A stretch of DNA of 64,000 bases, from positions 13,968,007 to 14,032,006 of the forward strand of contig BSQZ01000004.1 in the NCBI GenBank assembly GCA_033239005.1. Reading direction: 5' to 3'. Position 1 is the first letter of the stretch. The number at the start of each line of letters is the position of its first letter. The notes under the pieces are model-generated. The model was not told the origin of the DNA. It did no database searches and saw only the letters and a program-made list of their open reading frames with translations. Both the position numbers and the translations under genes were made by a program. Origin of the DNA: Lamellibrachia satsuma. Lineage: Eukaryota; Annelida; Polychaeta; Sabellida; Siboglinidae. Below are positions 48,318 through 60,184 of the stretch, one piece after another.

Positions 48318-51300
48318 TCTTCTTATCTTATCTTAATCATCTTGGCCCCTTCAGGAGCAATAGGGCGTCAACCATGTTTCTCCACCTCACTCTCTTCTGG
48401 GCTAGAGCTTTGTCCTCTTGCCAGGTGACCCCCAGTTTATCAAGATCTTGTAGTGTGGAGCGTCTCCAGTTGATTTTTGGCCTTCCTTGTCTTCCCTTTC
48501 CTTGTGGGTTATAGTCCAGTGCTTGTTTGGTTGTATTTGTTGGATCTTTTCTGAGTGTGTGGCCAATCCAGCTTTTTCCTCTTGATTGTAGTGCTTATTT
48601 CTTCTTGTTTGGTTTTCTTCCAGAGCTCTTTATTTGATATTTTTGTTAGGCCACCATACCTTGAGGATGTATCGGAGGCGACTGTTGACGAAGACTTGGA
48701 GTTTATTGTTGAGAGACTGAGTAGTTTTCCACGTTTCACAGCCATAGAGAAGAACTGGTTTAACGTTGGTGTTGAAAATGCGGATCTTAGTGTTTATGGA
48801 TAGTTGGGAAGAGAGCCATACAGGGCGTAGGGTTCTGAAGGCATGGCGAGCTTTATTGATGCGTAACTCCACATCTTTGTCAGCTCCACCATTTGTACTG
48901 ATGTTGCTCCCGAGGTAGATGAAGTCTTGTACTTCCTCAACAGTACCACTTTCTAGTGAGATGGGTTCGGAGGATCTGCTGTTGACTTTCATCACCTTTG
49001 TCTTTCCCACATTGATCTTAAGACCCAGTTTGCTGCTTTTTTCTTGAAGCCTTTCTGTTTTTGTTGCATGTGTTTATGGGTTTCTGAGAGTAGTGCTAGA
49101 TCATCTGCAAAATCCAGGTCTTCTAGTTGTGAGAACAAGTTCCACTGGATCCCAGTACGATGGTGTTCTGTGGATCCCAGTACGATGGTGTTCTGTGGGT
49201 CTTTTCATTGTCCAGTCTATGGCTATCAGAAAGAGCAGTGGAGATAGCAAGCAACCCTGTCGTACTCCAGTTCCAATCTGGAAGCCTTCTGAAACTTGTC
49301 AATTAAAGATGACATGACCAGTGAAACCTTCGTACGTGTTCTTTATTAGGGTTACAAATGTTGTGGGTAAACCATAGTGCCTCAGGAGCTTCCATAGAAC
49401 TGTCCTATCTATACTATCGAATGCTTTTTGAAGTCCACAACGTTTATGTATAGGGAGCTCTGCCATCCAATGCATTGTTCAACGATAGTCCTGAGTGTAG
49501 CAATGTGATCTGTGCAGGATTTATCCTTTCTAAAGCCAGCTTCCTTTCTTAGCTTCTTGTCAACGGTTGTATCCTATCCAGGATGATACGGCAGAGAATT
49601 TTACTGGGCACTGATAGAAGCATGATTCCTCTCCAGTTCTTACATTAATTGAGGTTGCCTTTCTTGGGCATTATAACCAGCATATCTGTCTTCCATTCAG
49701 TTGGTATTTCTTCTTTATCCCAGATCTCATTTAGCACGCTGTATAAAACGTCTGTGGTGGCCCCAATATCAGCTTTTAAGACATTAGATGGTATATTGTC
49801 AATTTCAGGTGCTTTGCCTAGCTTCAGCTTTTTGATGGCTCTCTTGATCTCCTCTTTGGATATCCTACCACAATTAATGTTAAGGTCTTCAGTTGCTTCC
49901 TCAATGTCTGGGATTGAATCTGGTAGAGGCCTATTCAAGATATAACTGTAGAGATTCCTTAGTGAGAAGGTGTCCCTGTTTGTCCCTGATGGGGCGACTA
50001 GTGCTCTTGTTCTTCCCTGCTAGCTGTCTGGTGATCTTGTATAACTCTCTGGAGTTGTTTTGCCTAGCTGCGATCTCAGCCTCGTTTGCTAGTTTTTCGA
50101 CATATGTTTTCTTGTCCCTCTTTGTTTTCTTTTTAACTGTTTTGTTTCTTTCCTGGTATTCCTGCTGCAGTTTTTTTCCTTGTGTCATCTGCTTCTTTGT
50201 TGAGTTTCATTTTAGTCTCCCTCCTTGCTTCAATAGCTTCCCAGGTGTCGTCTGTAATCCAGTCCTTCCTCTTAGCTTCCCAGCAACCTAGGACTTGTTC
50301 ACAGGTGTTGGTAATTGCATTCTTGCATCTTGTCCACTTTTCATCAATGTTTTTTCCCTCTTCCAATGCTTGGAACCTGTCCGTAGTGTGATTCCAAGTT
50401 CATGTCGTATTTTAGTATTTTGAAGTTTTCTTATCTCAAACCTTCTTTGTACCTTGTTATCCGTCTTGTTCTTTGCTGCTAGCTTCATCCTAAATTCACC
50501 CACAATGAGGTGGTGGTCGGAGTTGATGTCAGCTCCTCTTTTCACTCTGACATCTAGAAGCACTCTCCTCCATTTCTTGGTGATTGTTATGTGGTCAATT
50601 TGGTTTTCCGTCTGTAAATCTTGGGATATCCATGTGGCTTTGTGTGTAGGCTTGTGTGGAAAGAGGGTTGCTCCGATTATCAGTTAATTGAGAGTACAGA
50701 AATCTGCAAACAGGAGACCGTTCTCATTCATCTGTCCCAGACCTTCTTCCCCATTGTGTCTTTCCAATTTTCATTATCCTTTCCAATCTTGGCATTCATA
50801 TCCCCCATAACAACTTGGATATCCCTCTTCGGTAGTTTTTGGGTGACTGTTTGTAGATGTTGGTAGAAGGTCTCTTTCTCTTCAAATTCAGCAGAGTTGG
50901 TTGGTGCATAGCAATGTATAATGGTGATGTTCCGACCTTTTGATGTAAACCTGGCTGTAATGATTCTCTCCGAGACTGGTTCCCATTCGATGAGACTCTT
51001 TGCTGCATCCTTTGAGAGGAGCAGCCCTACTCCATGTGTGTGCGCATCTTCTTCTCTCTCATTCCCAGAGTACAAGTACGTTTCTCCAGAGCTAGTTGTA
51101 ACCTTCCCAAAGGTGTTCCATCTGCTTTCACAGACTCCAATGATGTTCAGCTTGTATCTTCTCATTTCTTTGGCGAGCTGTGCCAGTTTTCCTGCCTGGT
51201 ACAGTGTCCTGACATTCCAACATCCAATTCTAATTTTTGACTTGAGCTGTAGCAGACTCTTCCTCCCTTGGGCTTCCTGTCGGCTTTCACACAAGGGATT

Positions 51301-51640
51301 CATACGCACCCTTCCAGGACAGCCTGCTTTGCTCAGATCGAGGTGTGGTTGAGTATTCATGGTTTCGGTTTCTGTAATCGATTTCAGTAACAACTGAGTG
51401 GGTGATTAGCCCAAGCCGCTGTGCCCACAAGTGTTCCGCAGTGGTCGTAGACCATTTTCCTCCCGGGATCCATGATCAAGAGATGTGGCTGGACTGTGCT
51501 TTGTCTGACCACTCGCCCCATACCTGTCTGGTATGGTTGGAGCTGCCAGGAGTTGCCTCCCATCGGAATAGCTCAGGGGGTCATAGGGGTACACAAGCCT
51601 CCTTACCACGACAAGGTAACATTCCACAAGGACGATAAGC
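48318..51640 (-). mobile_element. LINE D: decayed endonuclease/reverse transcriptase LINE
   Basis: Minus strand. 51393-50728 encodes an APE-type endonuclease (GCWNVRTLYQAGKLAQLAKE, CESRWN, CYAPTNSAEFEEKE, VMGDMNAKIG). After frameshifts come NSDHHLIVGEFRMKL (about 50520), KRKDWITDDTW (about 50270), GKAPEIDNIPSNVLKAD and a PKKGNLN segment (49800-49650), reverse transcriptase pieces, and YLGSNISTNGGADKDVELRI plus VLLYGCETW (48920-48700). The 3' end has an AAGAT repeat (about 48318-48340). The 5' side to 51640 has the ccctatgaccccctgagct type leader seen upstream of such LINEs. Similar to RTE/BovB-like proteins; non-functional. Part of the reverse transcriptase core near 49030-49640 is badly eroded. 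Confidence 0.85.
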
Positions 51641-52000
51641 AAGTTTAAACAGGTGAATTTTTAGTATACCGCGAAATGTTGCTATATTTCCTACATACTT
51701 AACACTAAGAGGGAATGAGTTCCACAGATTCGGTGGATCACTTGGAAAAGCTCTAATTCTGACATTTGGCTTAACACTGGGAACAAAAAGTAGATTAGAA
51801 TTAGATGATTGAAGCTGTCTGGGCTGTCTTGCAGGAGTGAACAGTGAATGTAAACATGCTGGTTGCTTGGATGAAAGTGCTTGATATGTAGTTGTACAGA
51901 TCTTAGAAATAACGCGATATCGGACAGGGAGCCAATCATCATCAAAGTTTCAAGATGTTCTTGAGAGCAATATTATGATAAAGGGAATTGCAGTAATCAA
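51641..52000. repeat. Probable dispersed repeat
   Basis: Wording such as gggaatgagttccacagatt and acaggtgaatttttagtat resembles a 3' LINE or SINE sequence common in marine invertebrate genomes. This is recognition by eye only; I cannot outline it. Confidence 0.3.
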
Positions 52001-53395
52001 GTCTACTGCTAAAAAGAGCAGTTGCAATAATTTCAGTCCACAAGGAAGAATGAAAAACATACAATTGATCAATGTTTAATCATTGGACTTCGATTAATAA
52101 GTCAAAGTGTGAAAATAATTCACAAAAAGTGGATTATCGGATTTTTCTAAACGGCATAAAAGGCTAATATGATCTAAACTGAGTAGTTTTTACTTGTTCG
52201 GTACACATAGAATGATCAAAACTATGAAACTGAACCTTTGTCTCACAAAATTTTATTTTTGTGCTCCTCTTTCCAGTACGTGTGTATTGTTACACACATT
52301 TATAGATCATATGAACAATTGACATTCTAAAGAAATATCAAAATCAAACATTATAATATACCACGTTTTTAGGTAATGTAATTATTTTTACCTTCGACAA
52401 CATGACTATAATATATTTTTGTAACGAAACTGATGTTACATTAATACTTGTATTCGATGAAAAAGTACAACTTGTCGTGTCTTTGGGTAAATTTCCAGAA
52501 GTTCTAGTCATCACTCCGTGAATTAACATGATAAACATAATAAGGTTGTCGAATCGCTTAGTTAGGACTTAGCCTTAGCCTGGCTTAGGCCGCAGGATTA
52601 GCCTAACGTTTAAATTTGACTCTTTACTTTAGTCTATAAGTTTACACGCTATTTAATTATGCCATGATTCAATGTTATTATATTCAATATTTTTTCAATA
52701 AATAACGTGTTAACTGTTACCAGGCATAGACCATAGACATGGCATAGGAAAGTCTCAGTTGATTTGTTATAGATGACCTAACACGAATACCAGCATCATG
52801 CGATGTATGTGTATTTAAAAACCGATAACAAACTAACATCGATGACCAAGCCGATATCACGTGTGATGATACAGTGAGTGACAGTGACTGCAATACTGAA
52901 TACTGTCAGCGTGCGCGTGTTAATTTTTACTAGTTTTAGACAGTTTTATCTTGTGACTTACATCATACAGTGTCTGTTCAATCGTTCACCGTGTGTCCGA
53001 CTTTCCACACAGCGTCATATTGGCGCGAAGGGTTTATTTTTGTCCGGCCCCTTTTATCACAAAAGAGAGCTTGCAGCCGAAATTCTTTGTCCACCACTGT
53101 TCATATACGGAAGTATCTTTGTTATCTTCTTCAAAAAGAGAGTTCCCTTTAGCCGCTTGTGCATTTGAAAAAAACTGCGTCGTTTCGTACTCTGCCGAGT
53201 ACGTAATCAAGACGTTTTATAACCTCTGTTGAGCATGAAAACTCAACTGAGCGTGAACTCTGACTTGAGCACAGACTTGAGCTTGAGTACGGTGTATAAC
53301 CTCGGGTCCTGTAGTGACTTACTTTATTGTTGTCAGTCAATCAACGCTTGCAATAACACAAAAAAGGCGTGGCGTTTCGTTAACATCGACACTTT
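52001..53395. other. Spacer, nothing recognised
   Basis: AT-rich. The short frames near 52878-53232 have no family likeness. Around 53220-53300 a gagc(a/t)tga motif recurs. Confidence 0.5.
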
Positions 53396-53944
53396 AAAGT
53401 GAAACCAAAGGCATTGTGTTGGGTCTTTGGACCTATAAGAGTGCCTAAAAACGAAATATTTGCAACTATAATGAAGAATATCACGCAAGTGGTTTACTGA
53501 AAATCTGTTCTAAAACTGCGAAATTCTGATCTAATGTCACTTTTCGTGGAGGCTGACGTAATCATCAGTGTTTGCAATTTTGGCCAATCAGCGGCGAGCA
53601 GCCCCCTTAACCCCCAACGCGCCTGTGACGTAGCCGGTGTTGATCGCGTGTATTGTTAACGTGGTTGAGATGTGCAGTTACATTTTTATTTGCTTTTACA
53701 TTGGATTTACACGTAACAAAAACTCATACAATGCTGTACTGTGCAGCATTCGTGTGTAAACATGATTCAGCGATGTATAGTTTTTTTTTCGATTTCCTCT
53801 GGAGAAACAGACAGTAATGAAGCAGTGGATTCACAATTGCGGGCGGGCTGGTTGTAAGCCCCCGCGATATGATATACTTTGTTCGGCCCATTTTGAAGAG
53901 TCGTGTTTTGAATTTGATATATTTTCATCAACTAATGGGTCAAG

Positions 53945-56900
53945 GTTTGATTTCGTCAAGTCTGGGTGCGAAAAGTCCTGGGCTGAGGTCCAGGCAGATA
54001 GTTTTAATTTTGAGTGTAGGGGATGCGCAAGGATGAAGGAAATAGAGGTGGAGTTGAAAGAGCTGAGACTGCTCGTTGTGGCAATGGTGGGAAGGGAACA
54101 GGGGAGTTGTGCCAGTAGTTCCGGTGAGGGAACAGTAGACGATAAAGTGGGGAAAGACACAAGAGATGCTAGGGAGAGCTCACCTCAGCCTGGGAGGAAG
54201 CTGAGAGGAGGGAAGGTGACAGGTCATAGGGAGACAGGAAGTAAGGAGACGGGAAGGAAAGGAACGAGAGGGAAGACAACCGGGGTGAAGGAGAGGGGAG
54301 TAGGGGAGACAGGAGGGAAGGAGAAGGGAGTGGGGGAGACGGGAGGGAAGACAACCGGGGTGAAGGAGAGGGAGTAGCGGAGACAGGAGGGAAGGAGAAG
54401 GGAGTGGGGAGACGGGAGGGAAAACAACCGGAGTGAAGGAGAGGGGAGTAGGGGAGACAGGAGGGAAGGAGAAGGGAGTGGGGGAGACGGAAGGGAAGGG
54501 GTCAGGACAGAATGTGATGGAGGGGATCGAAAGGAAGAGTTATTCTGCAGCAGTGATAGAGGGGGTGAGGAAGAGAGCGAGGGTGTTTGTGGGGGATTCG
54601 ATAGTTAGGAAGACTGACAGAGTCTTAAACAGGGAGATGATGTGGTGGTCTGCTTGCCTGGAGCCAAAATAGAGGCGATAACTGAGAGGGTAAAAAACAT
54701 CGTAGGCTCGGGTAAGGGTGGATCTGTTTTAGTACATGTAGGGACAAATAACGTAGAGAGGAGGGTACAACTGCCATAGTTAGGAAATATAGGCAGTTGG
54801 TCAGAACACTAAAACAGACGCGGGTTGAGCAGGTAATACTGTCAGGGATTTTACCTGTGATGGGCAGGAGGGGTCATAAATATCGAAATTGTCGGGGATG
54901 GCAATTAACATGTTAGTCCAGAGGCTGTGTAGGGAAGAGGAAGTTGGATTTGTGGATTTATGGGAAAGTTTTGTTGGGAGGGTGATATGTACATGAAGGA
55001 TGGGCTTCATTTAAGTGGAAAGGGGCGGCAGTATTCGCGGACAAACTTTCAGCAGCAGTAGATAGCGACTTGGGTACAATGACAAATATTTTGGAAGTAA
55101 ACATTCTTTAAACTAGAAGTGCAGGGGGTTACCTAGAGGTGTCTCAAGCAGAACAAGAGACCACTAGCACAGATAAACCAATATCAAATCATCCGAAAAA
55201 CATCTCTGAAAAAGGTTATAGATGCGTATGTTTAAATGCAAGGAGCATAGTAAATAAGAAAAACGAATTAAACATTATGGTAGAAGATATTGACCCTCAC
55301 ATAATTGGTATAACTGAATCATGGGCCAACATAGATATAACAGATGCTGAATTAGGACTGACAGGATACGTAATGTTTAGGAAAGATCGAATAGGAAGAA
55401 GGGGCGGGGAGTTATTTTATATGTTAAAGAATCTATTCAGGCTTATGAAATGAAACTAGAAAGGGAAGCAGATTGCGATGAAGCTGTTTGGTGCAAAATT
55501 GTTTCAGGAAATTCAAAATTAACTGTTGGATTAGTTTACCGAAGTCCAAACATAAACGAAGAGGACAACACAAAAATAAAAAACGCTATAAAGGAAGTTA
55601 GTAAAGGGAATGTATCATAATGGGAGATTTTAACCATGGACACATACAATGGAATTCTCTAGAGAGCACAGGGATTGAGGATCAACAATTTCTATGTTTA
55701 ATCCAGGATAGCTTTCTTACTCAGCACGTACTAGAACCAACCAGGGAGAAAATGTATTAGATATAGTTTTGTCATCACAAAAGAATTAGTGGACAATGTA
55801 AAAATATTTGAACCATTGGGTAATAGTGACCATAATCAAATACATTTTGACATCAATGTAAAATCAGAAAGTAAAAATAAGAAAACGTACAAGAGAAACT
55901 TCCACAAAGGTAACTACAAAGATATGAGAAAATACTTAGCACAGCTAGATTGGAATAACATGCTGATGAATAAGACTGCAATTGAATGTTGGAATATTCT
56001 AAAATATGAAATTGAGAGTATCATTGATAAATTTGTTCCCTTCCGAAAACAAGGAAAACGGTGTAGAAAGAAACACGTGTCAAAAGAGGCAATTAGAAAA
56101 ATAATGCTAAAACAAACTATGTGGAGGGTTTATAGGCGTACCAGAAAGGAAGAAGACTATGCAAAATACAAAGAGGCACTTAATGCAGCTACAACTGAAA
56201 TCAGACAATCTAAAAAGAAGCTATGAGCAAAAACTGGCATGTAACATAAAAACTGACAGCAAGAGTTTTTATGCATATGTCAGGAGTAAACAAAACGTAC
56301 AAGACAAGGTTGGACCTCTAGAAGACAGTGCTGGAAATATAATATCACAGGGTTTTTAATGGCGGAAGACCTAAATGGTTACTTCAGTTCAGTGTTTACA
56401 AAAGAAGATATTAGTTCATTACCAGTTGCTGATGCTAAATTTCAGGGGACTAAATCTGACTATTTAGGACCGTTAGTTGTAACTCCAGAATTGGTAGCTA
56501 GGAAAATAAAGGCAATGAAGGATAACAAATCACCGGGAGTGGATGGGATTCCTCCAAAATTACTAATGGAAACAGTAGATCAAATCAGTATACCACTTGC
56601 AAGAGTATTCAACTTGTCATTAAAAGAGGGAGTTGTTCCGTTTGAATGGAAAGAAGCAAACATCATACCATTATTTAAAAGGGTTCGAGAAATAAGTCAG
56701 AGAATTACAGACCAGTGAGTTTAACGTCAGTGATTTGTAAATTATTAGAAAGGTTAATTAAAGACCATATGGTGGACTTCCTCGTTAAGCATAAATTATT
56801 AAATTCATCTCAACATGGATTCCTTAAAGCGAGGTCATGCTTAACAAATATGTTATGTTTTTTGGAAGAAATCACTAAGTGGATAGACGATGGATCGCCA

Positions 56901-58081
56901 GTAGATATTATCTACTTAGATTTTCAGAAAGCTTTTGACAAAGTGCCACATCAAAGATTGCTACTTAAATTAAAAGCCCATGGTATCGGGGATAGCATAA
57001 CTGACTGGATAGAACAATGGCTGACTGACAGAAGACAACGAGTTGTAGTAGATGGCGAAGTTTCAAATTGGAAATCGGTTTTGAGTGGGGTACCTCAAGG
57101 ATCAGTATTAGGACCTATATTATTCTTAATTTATATCAATGACTTGGACGACAGTATAACAAGTAACGTACTGAAATTTGCGGACGACACAAAACTGTTT
57201 AGAAAGGTTAATACTGATGGTGATAAACAACATTTACAAAACGATCTAGACAGATTAGTGAAATGGTCTGAGAAATGGCAGATGCTGTTCAATTTTGGGA
57301 AATGTAAATGCCTACATACAGGACATGGGAACTTGAATGTAAACTATAAAATGGGAGCTACTGTTCTTGGTACTACTGTAAAGAAAAGGACTTAGGAGTT
57401 ACAATAAGCGCTGATATGAAAGTTTCAGAGCAGTGTGGTATTGCAGCTTCAAAGGGTAATCAAATTCTTGGATTGATTAGAAGAAACATAACATACAAGG
57501 AAAAAAGTTAATTATACCTCTTTATAAAGCAATAGTTAGACCTCATTTAGAATACTGTATACAAGCATGGAGACCATATCGTAAGAAGGATATAGATACG
57601 CTTGAACGCATACAAAGGAGAGCAACTAAAATGATTCCAGAACTTAGAGACCTTAGTTATGAAGAACGCCTGAAAGAATGTGGTTTAACAACTCTAGAGA
57701 CAAGGAGGTTAAGAGGAGATCAGATTGAAGTTTTTAAGATATTGAATGGGTATGAAAATATTGATAGAAATATGTTTTTCTCACTCAAGAAGGATAGCAG
57801 AACTAGAGGACATGAGGTAAAATTAGTAAAGGATCAATGTAGATTGGACATCAGGAAGCACTCGTTCTCACAGAGGACAGTAAATGAATGGAACAAACTG
57901 TCTACAGATTGTGTAACTGCTAGCAGCGTGAATATGTTTAAAAACAAGGTTGACACATATATCAGGAGGGCGGGTTATAAGTAGGTGAACATTGTTGGAC
58001 TCTCGATAAGCCAATGGCTTCCTTGTCCACTTGCCATCTGGGCCTTTGGCTTGGATGGCAAATCTTGTTAAATCTTGTTAA
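53945..58081 (+). mobile_element. Nearly complete CR1-like LINE
   Basis: ORF1 (about 53960-55110, frameshifted) has SWAEVQADSFNFECRGCARM, a coiled-coil-like stretch, a purine-rich repeat region and an SGNH esterase: VGDSIVRKTD (54588), VHVGTNNVE (54735) and KDGLHLSGKG (54996). ORF2 has an APE endonuclease (CLNARSIVNKKNELNIMVED at 55230, ITESWAN, MGDFNH at 55620, NSDHNQIHFD at 55822) and reverse transcriptase ([65 protein letters not shown] at 57178), ending RAGYK and TAG at 57984. The 3' tail is AATCTTGTTA repeated twice. Frameshifts near 55430, 55620, 55760, 56220, 56360, 56700, 57390 and 57505 inactivate it. An ORF1 esterase is typical of CR1. Confidence 0.9.
54205..54540 (+). repeat. Purine-rich minisatellite in CR1 ORF1
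   Basis: Units of roughly 75-80 bases built from ggagacaggagggaaggaga and gggaagacaaccggggtgaa are repeated about three times (near 54285, 54363 and 54443). The plus strand is almost all A and G. In frame it encodes Lys, Gly, Glu and Thr-rich repeats such as GVGETGGKEKG. Confidence 0.9.
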
Positions 58082-58480
58082 AGATCTTTCAAAACGTCGT
58101 CGACGGAGAACGTTAAATCCTGAAGCGGTACTGACCATCTTCCAGCATGTTCCTCAGCCGAAGGCTTCGACACAACGAAAACACTTGATCAAGAGAACTG
58201 TCAAATCGGAAAGCGAGTAGGTTAGTAAACAATGAATAAATAGACTATCTTGCCAAATAAGTTGATTTTAGACGCAAACAGCATGTCCAAACTTATTGGC
58301 AAGTATGTAACTAAAATCGTCTACATCTACGATCAGGCGATTAAAGTTGGAATTGTGCGAAACCTAGTCAGCACTCTTGGCCTAGGATTCTGAACAAATA
58401 TGGCGCTGCCGATGAAAAGAAGATTTTCGGTATTCAACGAGGTATATTTAGTTAACCACTGGCATGATATTCTTGACTAT

Positions 58481-58673
58481 ACAGTTGAACCTCGCTTTAT
58501 GGTCACCTCTGTAAAACAGCCACCTCGCCATTATGGTCGCCCGGGGACAGTCCCAAATTATTTCCACAACATTAAAGTATAGGACATTTAGTCCCGCTAA
58601 TACGGTCATCTCGCAATTCAGGTCACTTTGACCCAGTCCCGATGGTGACCTTAATGGTGAGGTTCGGCTGTAG
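58481..58673. mobile_element. pogo/Tigger-type MITE
   Basis: Flanked by TA, with ends CAGTTGAACCTCGCTTTATG and ...GGTGAGGTTCGGCTG. It interrupts the right inverted end of the THAP element, between ttcttgacta and gttgcaaatgg. About 190 bases, no coding frame. Confidence 0.85.
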
Positions 58674-58710
58674 TTGCAAATGGTCAGTTTTCAAGTACTC
58701 TTATAGGTGC

Positions 58711-59390
58711 TTACTGACTTAATCCTCTTCGTGCGGGATCACACATAAGGCCGACACCAAATAACGCCAATGTTGCCTGTCCGTTGCAAGCTTCGTCACC
58801 TGGCCCCAACTCCACCCGAGAGCCTTCATCTCTCGCTCTACTGATCTCCTCCATGTCTCCTTAGGTCTCCCCTCGCTCTCTTGCCACCAGGGGTCCAGCG
58901 CATGGCCACTCTTGGAATGGATGTCAGCGGCATTCTGCAGACGTGTCCGATCCATTTCCATCTGCGGTGTTTAACCTCGAGAGAGATGGGCTGCATACCT
59001 GTTCTGTCATGGAGTTCCGTGTTGGAGAGTTTGTTTGGACAGTAGATTCGCAGTATCTTCCTGAGGCACTTGTTTTGGAAAACTTCCAGCATCTGGCATA
59101 TGCCTTTGGTGATCTTCCATGATTCCGCCGCATATAGTAGCACACTGAGGACGTTGCTCTTGAACAGGCGGATCTTTGTTCTGTTGGTGATCTTCTTTGT
59201 CTTCCAGATATTCTTCAGTGCCGCAAATGCCCCTCTTGCCTTTCTAATCCTTGCCTTAATCTCAGACTCCGAGTTTCCATCTGTTGACACCTTGGCCCCA
59301 AGGTAGGTGAACTCGGTCACCTCTTCAATATCCCTTCCTCCAATCGTGATGGGGTCTGCTGCTTGGCTGTTTTTTCGCAGCATCTTATAT
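58711..59390 (-). mobile_element. LINE E: 5'-truncated reverse transcriptase C-terminus
   Basis: Minus strand 59383-58719 in two overlapping frames: VTEFTYLGAKVSTDGNSESE, VLLYAAESWKITKGICQMLE, WKWIGHVCRM and then RPKETWRRSVEREMKALGWS ending VIPHEED. These match the C-terminal region of LINE D type proteins (YLGS..., LLYGCETW). A frameshift lies near 58850-58900. The left end falls inside the THAP-element terminus at about 58710. Confidence 0.85.
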
Positions 59391-60184
59391 ATTATATTTA
59401 TATATAGTTTATAATATTAAAAAAAAAATTAATTACTGTTGACAACTTTATTTTGTCTACCCTAACTATTCAAAAACATGTAGAACAATGCAATGATCAA
59501 AATTAAAACAGTCGGCAATACTTTGATATGGATCTGCAAAATTTCAAAGAAACAAATATCTGAATGTCATACACACGACACGTAACGCTGCCGCTGGAAT
59601 CACCCTTAAAACAAATCATATTTCGAAAAGCAATTTACCGATTTTGAAACTGTTTTCAATTTCCCATGGCCGCAGCCATATCATAAAAAAATATAAAACA
59701 AGATAGATCGAAACCCCCAATATCAACTGACAACAATAACACTGTCACTGACTGTCTATGCCTATGACTAGTATGTGTGTCACTCAGTGTCCTGCGGGCG
59801 ATGCGATGGCGATGTGTGCAATTGTTCGTTTACGTTCTTGCTTTGATTCAACGGATGTCCAGTTGTATAACCGCGTCAGTTGTGAAGACTACATTGCCAG
59901 GTTTAAGGAGTTTAGAAATAAAGCAATACTTTTCAAGAACTGTTTGTATAGCAGAAAGGATAAAACGCAATCGCATTGTCAACAGCGGTTTACGTCGACT
60001 GCCCTCTCACCCGGAAATGTAACTTGAGAGTTGGCGCATGCGGAATCGAACTACCGGATGAACTGACGTAAGTTGTAGCTGCCCCCTACTTTGTGGCGCT
60101 GAACGTCAATTTACAAAATGGCTCCTCTATGTTAATTCGTAGAGTGACGCAGCTCGGTATACACTAGCTCTGGTATACACTAGC
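59391..60184. other. Spacer, nothing recognised
   Basis: AT-rich, then a GC-richer part. A frame at 59758-60027 is open but has no family likeness, and I do not call it. The 13-base motif tatacactagctctgg is repeated directly near 60160-60185. Confidence 0.45.

Larger units (their letters stand above)
53731..58220 (+). pseudogene. Transposon-borne THAP protein, frameshifted and split
   Basis: It starts MLYCAAFVCKHDSAMYSFFF; a T-run at about 53779-53789 then shifts the frame to FRFPLEKQTVMKQW and LCSAHFEESCFEFD. These give the C2CH zinc ligands (CxxxxC ... CSxHF), the FP turn and the Trp of a THAP domain. The remaining part, after the LINE, reads LNPEAVLTIFQHVPQPKAST and ends SESE and TAG; AVLTIF is the AVPTIF box that closes THAP domains. 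The whole protein would be only about 110-130 residues. THAP domains bind DNA; here it may have bound the element's own ends. Broken by frameshift and insertion. Confidence 0.75.
53396..58710 (+). mobile_element. THAP-domain DNA transposon interrupted by a CR1-like LINE
   Basis: The left end begins agtgaaaccaaaggcattgt after TTAA at 53391 and runs through tttgcaactataatg to 53520. The right end repeats it inverted (ggtatatttagttaaccact at 58440, tagttgcaaatgg at 58672, actcttatagg at 58696). Between the ends is a short THAP frame in two parts, 53731-53936 and 58082-58220, with a LINE lodged inside. Without the LINE the element would be about 1.2 kb and no transposase is visible. A pogo-type MITE (58481-58673) lies in the right end and LINE E cuts it off at about 58710. 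Confidence 0.8.

Noticed and set aside
53396..58710. piggyBac assignment on the basis of TTAA flanks
   Set aside because: Only three of four ends show TTAA, and a THAP frame does not belong to piggyBac; left as an open question.
59758..60027. 89-codon plus-strand frame with CEDYIARFKEFRNKAI
   Set aside because: Looks mildly protein-like, but I could not link it to any family or to neighbouring exons, and two frames overlap here.
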